Positions 1 through 10,949 are shown, numbered from the stretch's first letter. The stretch: 64,000 nucleotides of DNA from Favolaschia claudopus (GCA_037176885.1 JAWWNJ010000208.1:62001-126000); one strand, 5' to 3'. Program-made: numbers and translations. Notes: generated by a model not told the origin, from the sequence alone.

Positions 1-118
1 TTTCCTAATTTTTTTTTCTGCGCCTCAATTTTTTTTCGTGGTTTAATTTTTGCAACGCCTGGAACGTCATAGTTTTCTCACCAAACGCTCTCATTTTTTC
101 GTTCTTTTTTCTTCCCCA

Positions 119-838
119 ATGGCCAACGACGACCCCTCGCCCTTCAGTGAGGCTCAGCTGGCCGCACTTACGGCCATTAGAGGGTTTGCGAAGAGCCATT
201 GGAGCCATTGAATGGCTACCGATTTCCGCATTAGGAGACTTTGATGGGCCAAACTTTCATGTAGAAGTTAAGAAGAACTGCCTGGAATGAAGTCGAGTAC
301 TCGGACTGGGGGTATCTTTTGTCAATACGTCGGAATTTGGACACTTGTTTAGCCATTAGCCATTCAATGGCTGCATCACAAACAGGCTATTGTGACCCGG
401 CCATTGCCGACAGCTCCGCCAACCCTTTGGGCGGCTCCGCCCCGTCATCGAACGCAGCGAACGGCAGCGGAAATGTTACGGTCCCCACTACCAATGCCGC
501 CGGTGAGTTTGACAATTTCGCTTCCGCCTCCTTTCGGTCCCCCACGATGTGGTACCGCCGCGTCAAGCTGGCGCACATCGACGCCATTGTGAATGGCACC
601 TTCGAAGCCGACGACCTCCCCAAGCTCTCCTCCATCGCCGCCGCTGCCGCCGCTGCCCCCGTGCCCATCCTCTTCCACCCGACTTCTGGTGTTGCCTCCC
701 CGGAAGAACCAGAGGAAGCCCGATGCGGGTCTTCCCCGCGCATGGGTCAAGGCATTCCCCTCCTTGCCCCCGCTCCTTGATGCCTGGGTGACTTACACCG
801 GCATCCGCTCCCTCATTGACACCACTAACAGAATCTGA
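119..838 (+). pseudogene. Broken Gag-like/hypothetical fungal ORF interrupted by a MITE
   Basis: An ATG at 119 opens a frame (MANDDPSPFSEAQLAALTAI) that runs straight into the MITE at 180-387. Beyond the MITE, coding-like sequence resumes in a frame one base out (PAIADSSANPLGG, then SFRSPTMWYRRVKLAHIDA, then a poly-Ala tract). Another shift leads to LLDAWVTYTGIRSLIDTTNR, ending at 838. Removing the MITE and one TA joins the flanks, but frame is still lost, so at least one indel exists besides the insertion. The acidic, Ala/Pro-rich start followed by a WYRR...IVNGTFEADDL block resembles N-terminal proteins of fungal retroelements or an uncharacterised basidiomycete family; I could not decide which. 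No zinc knuckle, protease or RT follows. It is almost certainly non-functional. Confidence 0.45.
180..387. mobile_element. TA-flanked MITE (GAGGGTTTGCG family), copy 1
   Basis: The element starts GAGGGTTTGCGAAGAGCCATT and ends with the imperfect inverse (AATGGCTGCATCACAAACAGGC), with TA on both sides (178-179 and 388-389). A second full copy lies at 50724-50932. There is no coding capacity. It sits inside the broken ORF at 119-838. Confidence 0.85.
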
Positions 839-933
839 AAATGCGCGGAAGGCGCAATAACCTCAGTCTCCCGCAATGTGGGATGAAAGACGGTATATTG
901 AATACCTGAAAATGCGCGGAAGGCGCAATAACT
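836..933. repeat. 71-bp tandem duplication
   Basis: The 27-base block beginning CTGAAAATGCGCGGAAGGCG occurs at about 836-862 and again at 907-933. Between the copies lies a CCTCAGTCTCCCGCAATGTG stretch that recurs at about 1650-1680, on the other side of the 935-1601 element. Confidence 0.7.
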
Positions 934-934
934 A

Positions 935-1601
935 CACTAACTCGGCAAAAAAAATGTCCGATGGGTTTTTTGTCCGTATTGCCGTGTTAATACCTGTATT
1001 CGAGAGCAAACAACTTCTGAGCGCACACGATACTGAGACCGATTGTTATGCTACCTCGCCGCCGTGCAATCCCTTGATCCGCCATCAAATGAGCAGAATT
1101 CCCAAATAGCCAGATTTTCAATTTGAGTAGGGATTTTTTCTGACAATATCTGAGTGCGCAGAATGAAAGAAGACCCAAATACAAGTACTTTCACAAGTCA
1201 AACCTTATGAAAATATTCAGCCGTTTAAGCGCTATAGGCTCGACAAAACTGCCATATTTCGGCAAATTCCGGTCAACTCGGTCGAAAATGGTCACTTTGC
1301 GAGGGCTATAGCGCCTGTTTGCCTGTATATTTTTCCACAGTTCAAATTGGCGCATAGCTCGCTGGACCTCAGGCTATAACATGAGCAGATCAGCTCCCCG
1401 CACCAAAAGAATTTGACTGACTTGTAAAGTCGGCCGATATCAAAATTCCCATGTTTGCGCTCGGCGTGATGGCGTATCAAAAATTTGCCCAAAACCAAAC
1501 CCAAAGAATAAGGCATCTGGATCCTATGAACACAACTATAAGAAGCAATCATCGAAATACAGGCCAGAAATCAATCGGACATTTTTTTTGCCGAGTTAGT
1601 G
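935..1601. mobile_element. TA-flanked inverted-repeat element (CACTAACTCGGC family), copy 1
   Basis: Near-perfect terminal inverted repeats of about 28 bp begin CACTAACTCGGCAAAAAAAA and end with the inverse TTTTGCCGAGTTAGTG. TA flanks both ends (933-934 and 1602-1603). No transposase frame is visible. The homologous copy at 35613-36724 carries an extra nested insertion; this copy preserves the empty site (GCTACCTCG at about 1050). Confidence 0.85.
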
Positions 1602-1703
1602 TACACAATGATAAATACAAGTAAGTAGATAGATAGAGAACTCACCCTCAGTCTCCCGCAATGTGGGATGAAAGACTGAGAGTGGTGGACAGACGAGCGC
1701 GGT

Positions 1704-1997
1704 TTATATGTAAGAACAAGGCTGTATGATAAGTATCAGATATCTATCAAGGGCCGGAGCGGCGGGGCGGCTACCCAGAATAATGACACCCCCACTCGAC
1801 CCAGGCCGTAGTCCCATAGATAGACGGAATTTGGAGTGCTTGTCATGAGATAAAGGTTTTGTGAAAATATCGGCCACCATTTCATCTGTAGGATACCACA
1901 AGACAATACATTCTCCGGTGCGAACCAAGTCATCACGGACAAAATGATATTTTCTTTGTATATGCTGAGTCCTAGCGCGAAGGGCCCTCGATAACAA
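1704..1997 (-). pseudogene. Ty1/copia retrotransposon RNase H C-terminal remnant and possible LTR start
   Basis: The minus-strand frame reads ALRARTQHIQRKYHFVRDDL and then YPTDEMVADIFTKPLSHDKH. This is the diagnostic C-terminal end of copia RNase H (ARTKHI...YHFVRE and P-TDEM-ADIFTKPL). About 40 residues downstream the frame runs into sequence beginning TGTCATTATTCTGGGTAG (minus strand, near 1785), which would be the start of a 3' LTR. No integrase, reverse transcriptase or complete RNase H is found upstream (1998-2360), so this is a decayed 3' end. A different copia RNase H fragment, from the region just before this one, lies at 50165-50350 on the plus strand. Confidence 0.8.
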
Positions 1998-2367
1998 ACC
2001 TGGGGATCAGAGATCCCCAGCGGACTATTTATATACAAGAGGTGACGTAAGATATGACATACAGTCATAGAATGGAGAGAACAATAAGGGAATGAAGAGG
2101 GGAGTACCCTCACAGTCATAGATAATAGAATGGAGAGAACAATAACAATTGAGAATGGAGCACAGCCCCATAGAATGGAATGGAGCACAGCAATGGAATT
2201 CAGAGAGGGATGGTGCCTGAATTGAGAATGAAGCAGACAATCAGTCTACAGAGTCAGGCACAGGGTGGGCATCCTGATGACGTAATTGATCAGGGATCAA
2301 CAGGATCAGAGGTTTTGATGGAATCAACTGGCCAGACTGTGACACATCCGACGCTTTGGTCCCGCCA

Positions 2368-2804
2368 TAGTGTTGCCGGAAGCTGGAGCTAGCTCCGAGC
2401 TGAGTTCAACTCCAACTCGACCCCTTCCCAAAAGCGGCACCTCGAGGTGATGCCAGCTCGCCTCGACTCCACCCTCGTCACCCAAAGCGGACGACGTGAC
2501 ATTTCCGGCGGAGTAACTGAGTGACATCACACTCCCTACCCAGTTTCTGTATTGGCCGTTTCTTGGCCGTTTTCGACGTAAAAAAAGCAGTTTGAGCTTG
2601 AAGAGAGCTCAGGAGAACCTTCCACATAAAAATTTGGTCCATTCTCCCCTGAAATTCTGCCCTTCGGGTGGAAAGATGAACCCTGGGACAGTAGATTCCC
2701 ATATCTGGTATCAGCTCTGAGCCAGCTCCGCTCAACTCGAGCTGACAGCGAGCTGATGGGCAATCAACTCGAGTTCAGCTCCAACTCAGCTCCCGGCAGC
2801 ACTA
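2368..2804. mobile_element. Non-autonomous hAT-like element with 8-bp target duplication
   Basis: The ends are TAGTGTTGCCGGAAGCTGGAG and its imperfect inverse (CAACTCAGCTCCCGGCAGCACTA). Perfect 8-bp direct repeats TCCCGCCA flank it (2360-2367 and 2805-2812). An 8-bp duplication plus YARNG-type termini is the hAT signature. The 437-bp interior is rich in GAGCT/AACTCGA motifs and has no transposase. Confidence 0.88.
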
Positions 2805-2812
2805 TCCCGCCA

Positions 2813-5060
2813 TCCTCTTTGCTACCGAATCCTTTAATGCGGTGATCAGGGCGAAGGGTAGGATCCCATCAATTACCGGTAACCCACCAGCACAACCGCA
2901 GACACACTATACCGTGAACATTGACTGCAGTGCGCAACATCTTGGGACATCATACAACGGTGACTAGAGAAATTTCAGAAAACATATTCCTATCTCCAGT
3001 TATGATTACATAATGACCAAAATTTTTTGAACCTCGAAATCGTTGAAATTGAGCTAAATCCAGCAGGTGTTGTTTTCGTGTCGAAATTTTTTGCTGCGTG
3101 ACGCGTGACGTGACACGTCATGTGACCGCTCGTTAGCAGATTGGATACTTTGAACAGCAACGCGAATACCCGCTCGCAGACGATATTATTTATCATATGA
3201 TACCCTACTTATTGCGTAGTTACTTACTGCGCCGGCTTCTTAGCTACGTAGAGTAGCTTGTGCCGTTAACCGACTCTCTCTCTCTCTCTCTCGCCACACC
3301 AACCCGATATGGAAGGGGGGTAGAGAGCACGTGCAGTTGATAGTGTGTCCGATGACAAGATCGGACACCTCTTGGAAAAGGGCGTAGTACTGTCAAAGTA
3401 TTACTGTACCATTTCGTCCGAAGATTCATCAAACTTATTCCAAAATATTTACGCTCGGCGTCACGCATCAGAGCGGTGCCGGGATGCCGTCGCGTGACCT
3501 GATCGCTCGGTGATCGTTCCCAATCGGGAAACTCACTTTCGTCGGCAGCGGCGCGTTGGCCTCGCTGGCTCCAAGCCTCCAACAGCTTTGATGACTCAAT
3601 ATAGCGTGTAGATGTATATTTACTCCAGTTTGAAAGCTCTAGGGAAGCAATACAGGCCGAAATTAGGAGAATTCACTGTGGGATTTGTATATTTTCAGCT
3701 GTTAGGCTCAGTTTTCCGCCGAATTTAGGGCTGCATGTCTGCTGGATGACGCGTTCAAGCTCCTGCATCCATCTTCGAGTTTGTCAGAGGCGGAGAAAGT
3801 GTTCTGAGTACATATGACGGAGAAATGGTGAAGAGAACCCTTTGATTTCCTTTTTGGGATGTTCAACTTGGCTTCGACACGATTTTACGCCGAATATGCA
3901 GCCTCTTTGAACATTCTGAAGACGTAGTATCATTAAGTAGGTCTAGTAGATTCTCTCCAAAGACTCACGAGAGCAGAGAGCGCCGGAATAAAGCAAATCG
4001 AATTTATTTCGCTGCGTAAGTGAATCCGGGGAGCGTAGTAAGTACTTACGCGGGGTAAATTTACGGTAAAGATCGTAAATTTTGTAAATCGGCCCTCGGC
4101 TAAAGGTCTAGGGCTTCCCATACGCGGTATATGACGGTAAATCCATCACGCCGCTTAGCGTTGTGATCAAGATTTACTTTCTCAACTTACTGCGTCAGTC
4201 CGCGCGTTTGCCAGCGTTCAGACGCATTTTGAGCGTGTCTTATAATAGTATGAGCATGAAATCATATTCTACGCTCCAAAAAACGCGTCTTATTGACGTG
4301 TACGACACGCAAATCAGCCAACTTACATCATTCCATCAAAACAACACTGAAGAGCAATATGGGACTTGCGCGTGTGCAGACCCGTACCCACGTTCAGAAT
4401 TAGTCTTAGTAGATGTATATAAGCATTCTAGCCCATTTTCTGAGTACGGGAGCCCGTTTTCGACCCCAAATAATTACTTTTTTGTGAAAACCTCGTGATT
4501 TAGAATGTGCTGCTTCCTCAGCTTCAGTAGGGATTTGAAGGAACGTTCCTGATGTCAATATTGCGTGATTAATGAATACAGAGTACAGTTTGACCCTATA
4601 TACAGGAGTCCTACCTCTTAAAGGGCATGCAGAAGTGGCAAACAAGCCACTGATTCCAACTGAGTCCAATTTTCTATCCCAAGAGCCATCAACTCAATAG
4701 AAAGTCCTTCCCCCATCATACCTCTCTTAGTATGAGCTAAATGATGAGTCTTTGGGTCCAGAAATACAGCTGTATTGTTCCTTGAGCTCAGCAATGAGCC
4801 CGGTATGTATATTGCCTTGTTTCTCACGAAAAACCGTTTTCAAAATATTTTTTTCTTTCCAGCAAGTAGCTATAGACTCAATGAACTCGTCAATCTAAAT
4901 GGGCTTCCAATTAGAGCACCCAACATGCAGGAGCGCGCGAGGGTGCAGCTTGTTTCCTAAACAGGAAACAGATTGACAGCTGATGGGAGTCTGATGCCGA
5001 CTCGGCGATTTACCGTGCCGTGACATATTTACTGATCAAAACGTAAATATAAGCAGATAA
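2813..5060. other. Intergenic stretch without recognisable genes
   Basis: I see only short open frames with no family signal. A (CT)n microsatellite of about 19 bases is at 3274-3292. The stretch is AT-rich with no clear terminal repeats. Confidence 0.5.
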
Positions 5061-5162
5061 AGAGTCTTATGTAATTTCGCCCTCCGAGATGCCCGTAAAA
5101 TTTTGTTTTGAATTAAGGCGATTTTTACACACATCAATTGTCATCAAACAAAACCGGCTGTA

Positions 5163-5697
5163 GGGTCCTGTTTATAATTCCCAGAGCAATTATAAACGGT
5201 TTGTTAATTTTTGTTTGTAAACAGGGTGTTTATAAACCGGTTTACAAACATACCTGCCAAATTACCCCAAACTCAAGTTTTCCCGCTGATTTGAACGATT
5301 TTTTGCTCCAGGCGGCTTTAGTGAACTTTTAGCAGCAAATAAATGCAGTATAAGAACAATCCTGCATATAAATTGGATGTGGTTGTTTGTTGAACTTCGT
5401 CCATTGTGAGGCAATTGTTGCCTTCAGATATAGGTGATTGATGCCTCGGATAGTTCCACCGGTGTGGTTTCGCCTCCAAAATGAACACAAATTGAACAAG
5501 AATCCTCCGACGTCTCCGCTCAGCAGAAAAGTTGCCAGAACTGTGGCTGATTTGGGCCCACATTGGGGTAAAATACACACCTGATACGAATTAAAAACCA
5601 GCCAATCTGGCCCAACCCATTTAAAAACAGGTTTATAAACCGGTGTTTATAAACATTTTATAAACCTGTTTACAAACATGTTCAATAAACAGGACCC
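5163..5697. mobile_element. TA-flanked inverted-repeat element (GGGTCCTGTTTAT family)
   Basis: It begins GGGTCCTGTTTATAA and ends with ATAAACAGGACCC. TA flanks it at 5161-5162 and 5698-5699. Subterminal GTTTGTAAACAGG/TTTATAAACCGG repeats extend the inverted similarity to about 100 bp. A related fragment may be at about 51240-51300. No transposase. Confidence 0.8.
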
Positions 5698-5703
5698 TAA
5701 GTA

Positions 5704-5945
5704 CTGTACTATTCCGACCGGTGGTTCACGGCCGGCTGTGAACCGAACAATTTTGGTCTCCGTAACGCATAACAGCGACTTTTTCGGCCCAAAAAGGCAA
5801 TTAAATGTCAAAATTTTCGTTCCGGCATTTGCCGGAGCACCATATATGGTAATTTTTGCTTGATTGCCGGCCGGTGAACAATGTTTCCAGTGAACAATTA
5901 GGCTAACGCGTAACGCCCAGTGAACAACCGGTCGGAATAGTACAG
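5704..5945. mobile_element. TA-flanked MITE (CTGTACTATT family), copy A
   Basis: The terminal repeats CTGTACTATTCCGACCGGT/ACCGGTCGGAATAGTACAG are perfect, with TA duplications at 5702-5703 and 5946-5947. Other copies: 32136-32360 and 51504-51639. Confidence 0.87.
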
Positions 5946-5989
5946 TAACCGGCTGTGACCTGTGACCTGAATCTTCGGTCGAAATGGTA

Positions 5990-7300
5990 CGCGTTTGTTT
6001 ATCCTTGTTTACAGCGCGTTCCGTACCTCAACGACGGGATCGCCACCGCTGCTAGGCACACATTCGGAGTTTCTCGGGATGTTCACTACACCTCATTTTG
6101 TCTGTAATGCGTTGAGGGACTTATAAAATTCGCTCTACGGCCAAAGTTCAAACGCTAAGTACCTTATCTACAACTCGGCACGTGACTGACACGTTCTTTA
6201 CTTTTTCCCTCAGAGTCATTTGAATCTATTTGACTTGCCGCTTCCTACAGTCCCCCTTGCGCCTACACTGTAGAGAGAAGTCGCAGCCGGAACAGCCGCG
6301 CGTGCGCTGGCTCGTTCGGCCGTGGCATGGGGCCAGCCTGACCGCGCGACCGCGGTCGGCATGACTGTGCCCGCACGGGATTCTCAGCTGCGTTATGGCC
6401 AATTTCGCGGTCAACCTGGCTGCGCTACCACAGCCAGCGCGACCGTGGCCCACAGTCAGTGCAGCCGCGCCTTCACAGTCAGCCTAGCAGTACCCTCACA
6501 GTCATTGTACTCTTTGGTTGCGCTCGATCCAATTCGTGATAAAATCTTGTATTACTATTCAATCTACATACTACTACTACCCCCAAGCTGTACTATAGAC
6601 CATTATACCCCTGCAATTGATAATCCTCACAATCCTAGCAAAGGGAGTCAGTTAAGGAACTTCCATGAGCTACCCACTCACTGGCCGAGCAAATATCCTC
6701 TAAGACCACGCCCGACGCGCCGTCTCCTATCCAACTCCATATCAGAATCGTAAAAGTATTCACCATTGCACAGCACTCACCTAGACACGTTTTTGGTGAA
6801 TCTATGACATATCTCAGAATCATATTCGTCGCTCGATGTGACGGCACTTAGCTGTAACCAAACCACATATTGTTCACGAAATCTAAGTGTCAAGTGGGAG
6901 TGAGGTCAGCGAGATTCTCCTCTAGGTAATGATGCACCTTTTTGAATGGTGCGCGTCGTCCCGTTGTTTCGCAATATGAGTGGGGGCGGAATCAGCGAGG
7001 TTCTCTTACAGACGACAATGTACCTTTTGATACTGGCGCGCATAATGAGCTGGTGCTGTCCACCATATGTTAGCTATTGTATATACTATATCTTATATCT
7101 TACATACCTTCGAAGGTCCAAATTCATGTCGACCGATCTATCCAAAGAAATTCCCGTTAGCAAGCGACATAACAGAACAAGTGTTCGCGATACCTTGGCG
7201 ATACCTGTAGAATCCTACCTTAGCTTCAACTGGGCCGCAAAGCCGACCTATACGAAACTCACGAGAGTGAAGCCGGCACCGTCTTGAGAGTCACCCCAGA
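5990..7300. other. Intergenic stretch; GC-rich patch, no supported gene
   Basis: At 6280-6500 the sequence is GC-rich with repeated CGCGACCG and CACAGTCAG words. Two diverged copies of an approximately 85-bp unit (GTGGGAGTGAGGTCAGCGAG / GTGGGGGCGGAATCAGCGAG) lie at 6895 and 6980. I see no protein family in either strand. Confidence 0.45.
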
Positions 7301-7306
7301 AGTCAC

Positions 7307-7862
7307 TCAATAAATCAGTGCTGATAAATGTATGGCGAAGCGACTCACCGCGCACGTCGATTTCGCTCGTTCTACTAGATTGGATGCTGACTTGCTGAAT
7401 TTTAGAGTCGAAACTGCGCGTTTGATGGCGCGAGGCGGGGACTTAGGTGTTGTCCGGTCAGAAGACGGTGGGGTCGGGATAGTTGGTGGCGGCGGGAGAC
7501 GAAGGGGTGGTGATGGCGAGAGAAGCGCGGGGGATTGCGGTCGCGTGGGAAACGGCGTTGAGAGAGCGGCGAAGAGGGAGTAGCGGGAGCGCCGTGTCGA
7601 GGGCTTGAGGGGCAGGATTGGTGGAGATCGGAAACGAGCGAATGGCGGCGGTGTGGGGCTTGGATGGAGGATTTGAGGTAGAAGGCGGAGTGTTGGCGAG
7701 GAAGGCAGCGGTGTCAAAGCCTGATTGACGACAGGCTGTCAAGTTCCCTTGGGGACGATGGCGGCGGGCGGCGGTAGCGAATAGGAGTTGGGTGGGATTG
7801 CGAGGTAGGCGGTAGTTGGGCTGAGGAACGGCGGCGAGGTAGACGTAGCGTAGAGTAGACAC
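7307..7862 (-). CDS. Unrecognised Pro/Ser-rich overlapping minus-strand frames
   Basis: Two overlapping minus-strand frames of about 135 codons each (7307-7717 and 7458-7862) are rich in Pro, Ser, Thr and Arg. They may be real exons of one gene continuing into 8150-8821, or open frames produced by the strong purine/pyrimidine strand asymmetry of this block. No domain is recognisable and I cannot choose a start. Treat as low-confidence coding potential. Confidence 0.2.
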
Positions 7863-8149
7863 AGGGAACGTGGGGGAAAGTGGCGGCGGGGCGTCAGCGT
7901 CGTCATAGAGAGAGGGAGGTAAGGGTCAGGCTTGCGTGAGCGGACGTGGACGGCGTTGCTGATTGAACGAGCGCATCTTGACGGCCCTCGAGTGTGGCGT
8001 TCGTTGTCGTGCTGGAATTGACGTGTCGGTATGAGGGTTGTGGAGTGTGGAGGTGGAAGGGTCGAGGGCGCCGTTTCGAGCGAGGAAGCTGGTGTGGTGT
8101 AACGGGTCTTGAAGTGAGTCAGTTATGCGCAGAGACGCAGCAATGAGAG

Positions 8150-8821
8150 TTACTCGCCCAGTATCCAACGTCGACACATTTCCCAGGATACTTCCAAACG
8201 TCGCAAACGAATCCTGGCACTTGACGAGCCCGCCGGCGACCATCCAGTCAAATGTGTCGAATGAGAAGCCTCCGCAGGGAGCTGCGAATTGAGCTCGTTG
8301 AGGGTAGAGGAGGGAGGAGGGGCAAAGAGGAGGAGAGACACATTTTCGCGCTCAGCAGAAGGAGCTGAAGGGAGGTGGATGAGACCGACGAGGGGGAGAG
8401 AGTTAATGACACACGCACCTTTAATCAGAATACAAGGTGGCCGATGGCGTGTTGCAGAAATTGGTGATTGGGAATGAGATCGTGGCGGAAACGAGCGGTT
8501 GACGAGCGAATTGACGAGGCGGAACGTCGTGGAGTGTCGAGGTGGTTGAATCCGAGTCTCTCCGCATACGTTCCCATCAAGTCTTGAAGCTAATTGCAAA
8601 GTATCGAGAGGCTGAGGAGCGCGTGAATCAGCGATGCAAATGATGGTCATACCATGTCCCTCGTGCCGGTCAAAGAGAGGTGGGAGGGGATAGTTGGCAA
8701 GCTCAAAAGAATTCAAACGTTTCATAGTCGTCAGAGCACCCGGATGAGGCACTTGAACGCGTCTTACGGGCGCGATGTCGATCAAAGACGCAATCAGCCT
8801 CAGAGGCCGAAATTTGGGCAT
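8150..8821 (-). CDS. Hypothetical protein, 223 aa, unrecognised
   Basis: This is the longest frame of the 7.3-9 kb block, starting at an ATG (MPKFRPLRLIASLIDIAPVR). The first 90 residues look most protein-like; a GTATGCGG near residue 85 could be a splice donor. A shifted frame at about 8160-8260 reads FDTFDWMVAGGLVKCQDSFA, which also looks protein-like, so the true model probably has introns. I do not recognise the family and give no function. Confidence 0.3.
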   Translation of the reverse strand: MPKFRPLRLIASLIDIAPVRRVQVPHPGALTTMKRLNSFELANYPLPPLFDRHEGHGMTIICIADSRAPQPLDTLQLASRLDGNVCGETRIQPPRHSTTFRLVNSLVNRSFPPRSHSQSPISATRHRPPCILIKGACVINSLPLVGLIHLPSAPSAERENVSLLLFAPPPSSTLNELNSQLPAEASHSTHLTGWSPAGSSSARIRLRRLEVSWEMCRRWILGE

Positions 8822-9019
8822 TATCGGGTCGTCTCAGCGGCGTGGGACGTGTCGATGACCTGCATGAGATGGCTTGTATCTTCAGGTGCATTGAGGCACG
8901 GGAAGCCGCGGGACGAGCCACAAGATCCTATCCTATCCTATACTTGAAAACAGGGCCAGGCCATCAGTCGCGTGACTTTTGACAGAAAATCACGGGGTCA
9001 ATGTCGAGATGTTGAGATC

Positions 9020-9400
9020 GTACTAGACGTGAAAAATCGGTCATTTCGAGGGCTTTCCAAATGCCGAAACCGCGTTTTCCCGGCCGAGGGATTTCCCCTC
9101 GGAGATCGATAAAGAGCGTGAGAATTCTGACCGATTTGCCATCATCCTCGGAATGGCGGGGTTCCCAATTTGGGTTACGACCCTGGCTTTATATGCTCTC
9201 AGAGAGGTCCATGAGCTGCACACTACACCAATTATAGCTGGGCAGTATGTTCCGAGTCTGCCCCAACCTTACTCTGCAGCAGAAAAAGCAATTTAAATTC
9301 GAATTTTTTCTGCCGGGTCGATTTGAGACATCACTGATGGCATCAATGAGGGGACCTATTTGGTGGTGTTTAGGCCGCGCGCACCATAGCTCAGATCGAC
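9020..9400. repeat. Fragments of two dispersed repeat families
   Basis: 9030-9150 shares GAAAAATCGGTCATTTCGAG and GACCGATTTGCCATCA with 29625-29735. 9300-9395 (TTTGAGACATCACTGATGGC then CCTATTTGGTGGTGTTTAGG...GCGCACCATAG) matches 49470-49535 and, inverted, 47404-47435. Neither copy is complete. Confidence 0.55.
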
Positions 9401-10250
9401 CAGTCAATCTAAGTATGACAGAACTACGAGAGATCGGTTACCGGTCTAGTTTTTACGGGCTGTTAATAAGCCTCCTTTGAATCAATTTTTTATTATCTTA
9501 TTTTTTTGGTTTTGTTTTATCCACTCCAATCCGGTCTAGGACAACAAGTGATGTAGCTAAAGAATTGAAGGAAGCAGAGTTTCCCCTGTTCTATCGATGG
9601 AAAGGGTGCTATTAGAGGAAGGTGTGAGCTTGACGGGCTGAAGAATGAGCAGATACACTCACATCCATGCTGTTCAGAGGAATAACACCTTGTCCGTGAG
9701 CATGAGGATATCTGTGGGGTTGCTGATTCAAAGGGCAGGCGCTGTTTCCGGTGGCGTCCAGCACACAATGGCGGGCATACTTCTGAACCCCGGGATAGAA
9801 CCTCTGTACACCACATGGCTGCATAGTTCGAATATGGAGCAGCCAGATATCGAAGTCCAATGCGTGCACGCCATTTTGCCCCTGCTGTTGTCGATAATCA
9901 TCGTACTCGCTTCTTCTCTGTCTCATGTAATCGCAGGTCCCTCTGAGTCGCGTAGAGACGGCCGGCGTGGGCTGAACACCCCCAGAGGAAAGGACCAGGT
10001 GCGCGTTGTGGCCCCACAGCTGAAGCCCTTTTGGAACGTGTCCATCCAGCACATTGTGCTTGAGTAGTAAGTTACTGCTGTAGGAGACGGCAAATGGCGG
10101 ATGTGGGAATGCCACGCGTCAATACGTGTAGATCACGTGCAAGCTCTTGTCTCAGACATGGACGCTGACCACGCATATACTCCTTGCGAGATGTTCTTTC
10201 CCGATGTTGCCCCCGGATGTTACGACCCATTGACAGGCGAGTTATCATAG
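9400..10250. other. Unassigned stretch upstream of the kinase fragment
   Basis: It contains overlapping open frames on both strands (for example 9612-10115 minus and 9645-10067 plus), but neither shows a recognisable motif. A further 5' exon of the kinase gene could lie here. Confidence 0.3.
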
Positions 10251-10949
10251 ACGGCAAACGAACATCATGCTCACAAGTTTAGTCTAGGACGATGGCGGAA
10301 GCCTGCATCCACAGCTGAAGAGCGCGTTTACCAGACTGTCCAGCACGAAAGGATTTTGAAGTATTTCAATACACGCGACGGCTATTTAGAGCTTGCATTT
10401 CACCCCGATGGAGACCTCTGGACATATTTATTGGACCACCGACCACCCTTGGGGACTCGCATAGAGTGGGCGGTGGAAATTGCGGAAGGTCTTGCCCACC
10501 TTCATTCTCATTCCATCGTGTGGGCAGACGCCCATTTCCGCAATGTCCTAGTCACCCAGGATCACCATATCGTCCTATGTGATTTCGCCTTCTCTCTTTC
10601 CAAACCGGGGCCCTGTCATCAATTCACCACTGCACCTCCTCCCATCTTCCTCGCCCCCTGGGGATACTATGGACGCCCAGCAACCCATGTGGACATTTTT
10701 GGATTTGGCGTCATGCTGTTTGCGCTTTTGGCAAATCGATTTCCGTGGACAACCGATCTTTTGCCAGATGCCGATGCACAGAGTGAAGCGGCGGGAAAGC
10801 ATGGACGCCGTCAGTTCGACACGATGGATGACCCCTATCTAGGCACACACTTTGGTGGGATATTGGAGAAGTGCTTCGCAGTCTCCTATGCTACGGGAAC
10901 TGAGCTCCTGGATGACATGAAACGCGTTCTCAAGACTTGGTGCAGGTGA
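10251..10949 (+). CDS. Divergent protein kinase domain, C-terminal two thirds
   Basis: The open frame follows an in-frame TAG (10248-10250) that also provides a plausible splice acceptor, so an upstream exon is likely; no ATG precedes the domain. Order of motifs: ERVYQTVQHERILKYF (end of the N-lobe, alphaC/beta4 region), LELAFHPDGDLWTYL (hinge), the catalytic loop SIVWADAHFRNVLV, then IVLCDFAFSLS (DFG position), and a P-loop-less C-lobe with HVDIFGFGVMLFALL. The loop keeps the catalytic Asp and the following Asn, but the usual HRD is WAD, DFG is DFA, and the loop Lys is absent. This resembles the small, fast-evolving protein kinases expanded in agaricomycetes. The glycine loop and VAIK lysine are not visible, so the fragment may be incomplete. 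Substrate and partners are unknown. Confidence 0.7.
   Translation, partial: TANEHHAHKFSLGRWRKPASTAEERVYQTVQHERILKYFNTRDGYLELAFHPDGDLWTYLLDHRPPLGTRIEWAVEIAEGLAHLHSHSIVWADAHFRNVLVTQDHHIVLCDFAFSLSKPGPCHQFTTAPPPIFLAPWGYYGRPATHVDIFGFGVMLFALLANRFPWTTDLLPDADAQSEAAGKHGRRQFDTMDDPYLGTHFGGILEKCFAVSYATGTELLDDMKRVLKTWCR

Larger units (their letters stand above)
5152..5956. repeat. Stack of two elements inside an older MITE relic, bounded by AACCGGCTGT direct repeats
   Basis: AACCGGCTGT occurs at 5152-5161 and 5947-5956, immediately outside the two adjacent elements at 5163-5697 and 5704-5945. The outer DNA (about 5095-5135 and 5957-5990) matches interior and end sequence of the CTGTACTATT MITE family (compare 51541-51640). 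The pair therefore seems to have landed in an older family member. Confidence 0.6.

Noticed and set aside
1736..2188. 150-codon minus-strand frame overlapping the copia fragment
   Set aside because: The copia RNase H signature is in a different frame; this one is a shadow.
3274..3292. (CT)n run as a promoter element
   Set aside because: It is a plain microsatellite with no gene on either side.
7307..8243. Several overlapping minus-strand open frames as separate proline-rich proteins
   Set aside because: The strand is strongly pyrimidine-biased, which keeps multiple frames open; none has a motif. Only low-confidence entries were kept.
8150..8821. Enzyme assignment from the DRHEGHGM motif
   Set aside because: An isolated HxGHG-like word without any supporting family pattern is not enough to name a function.
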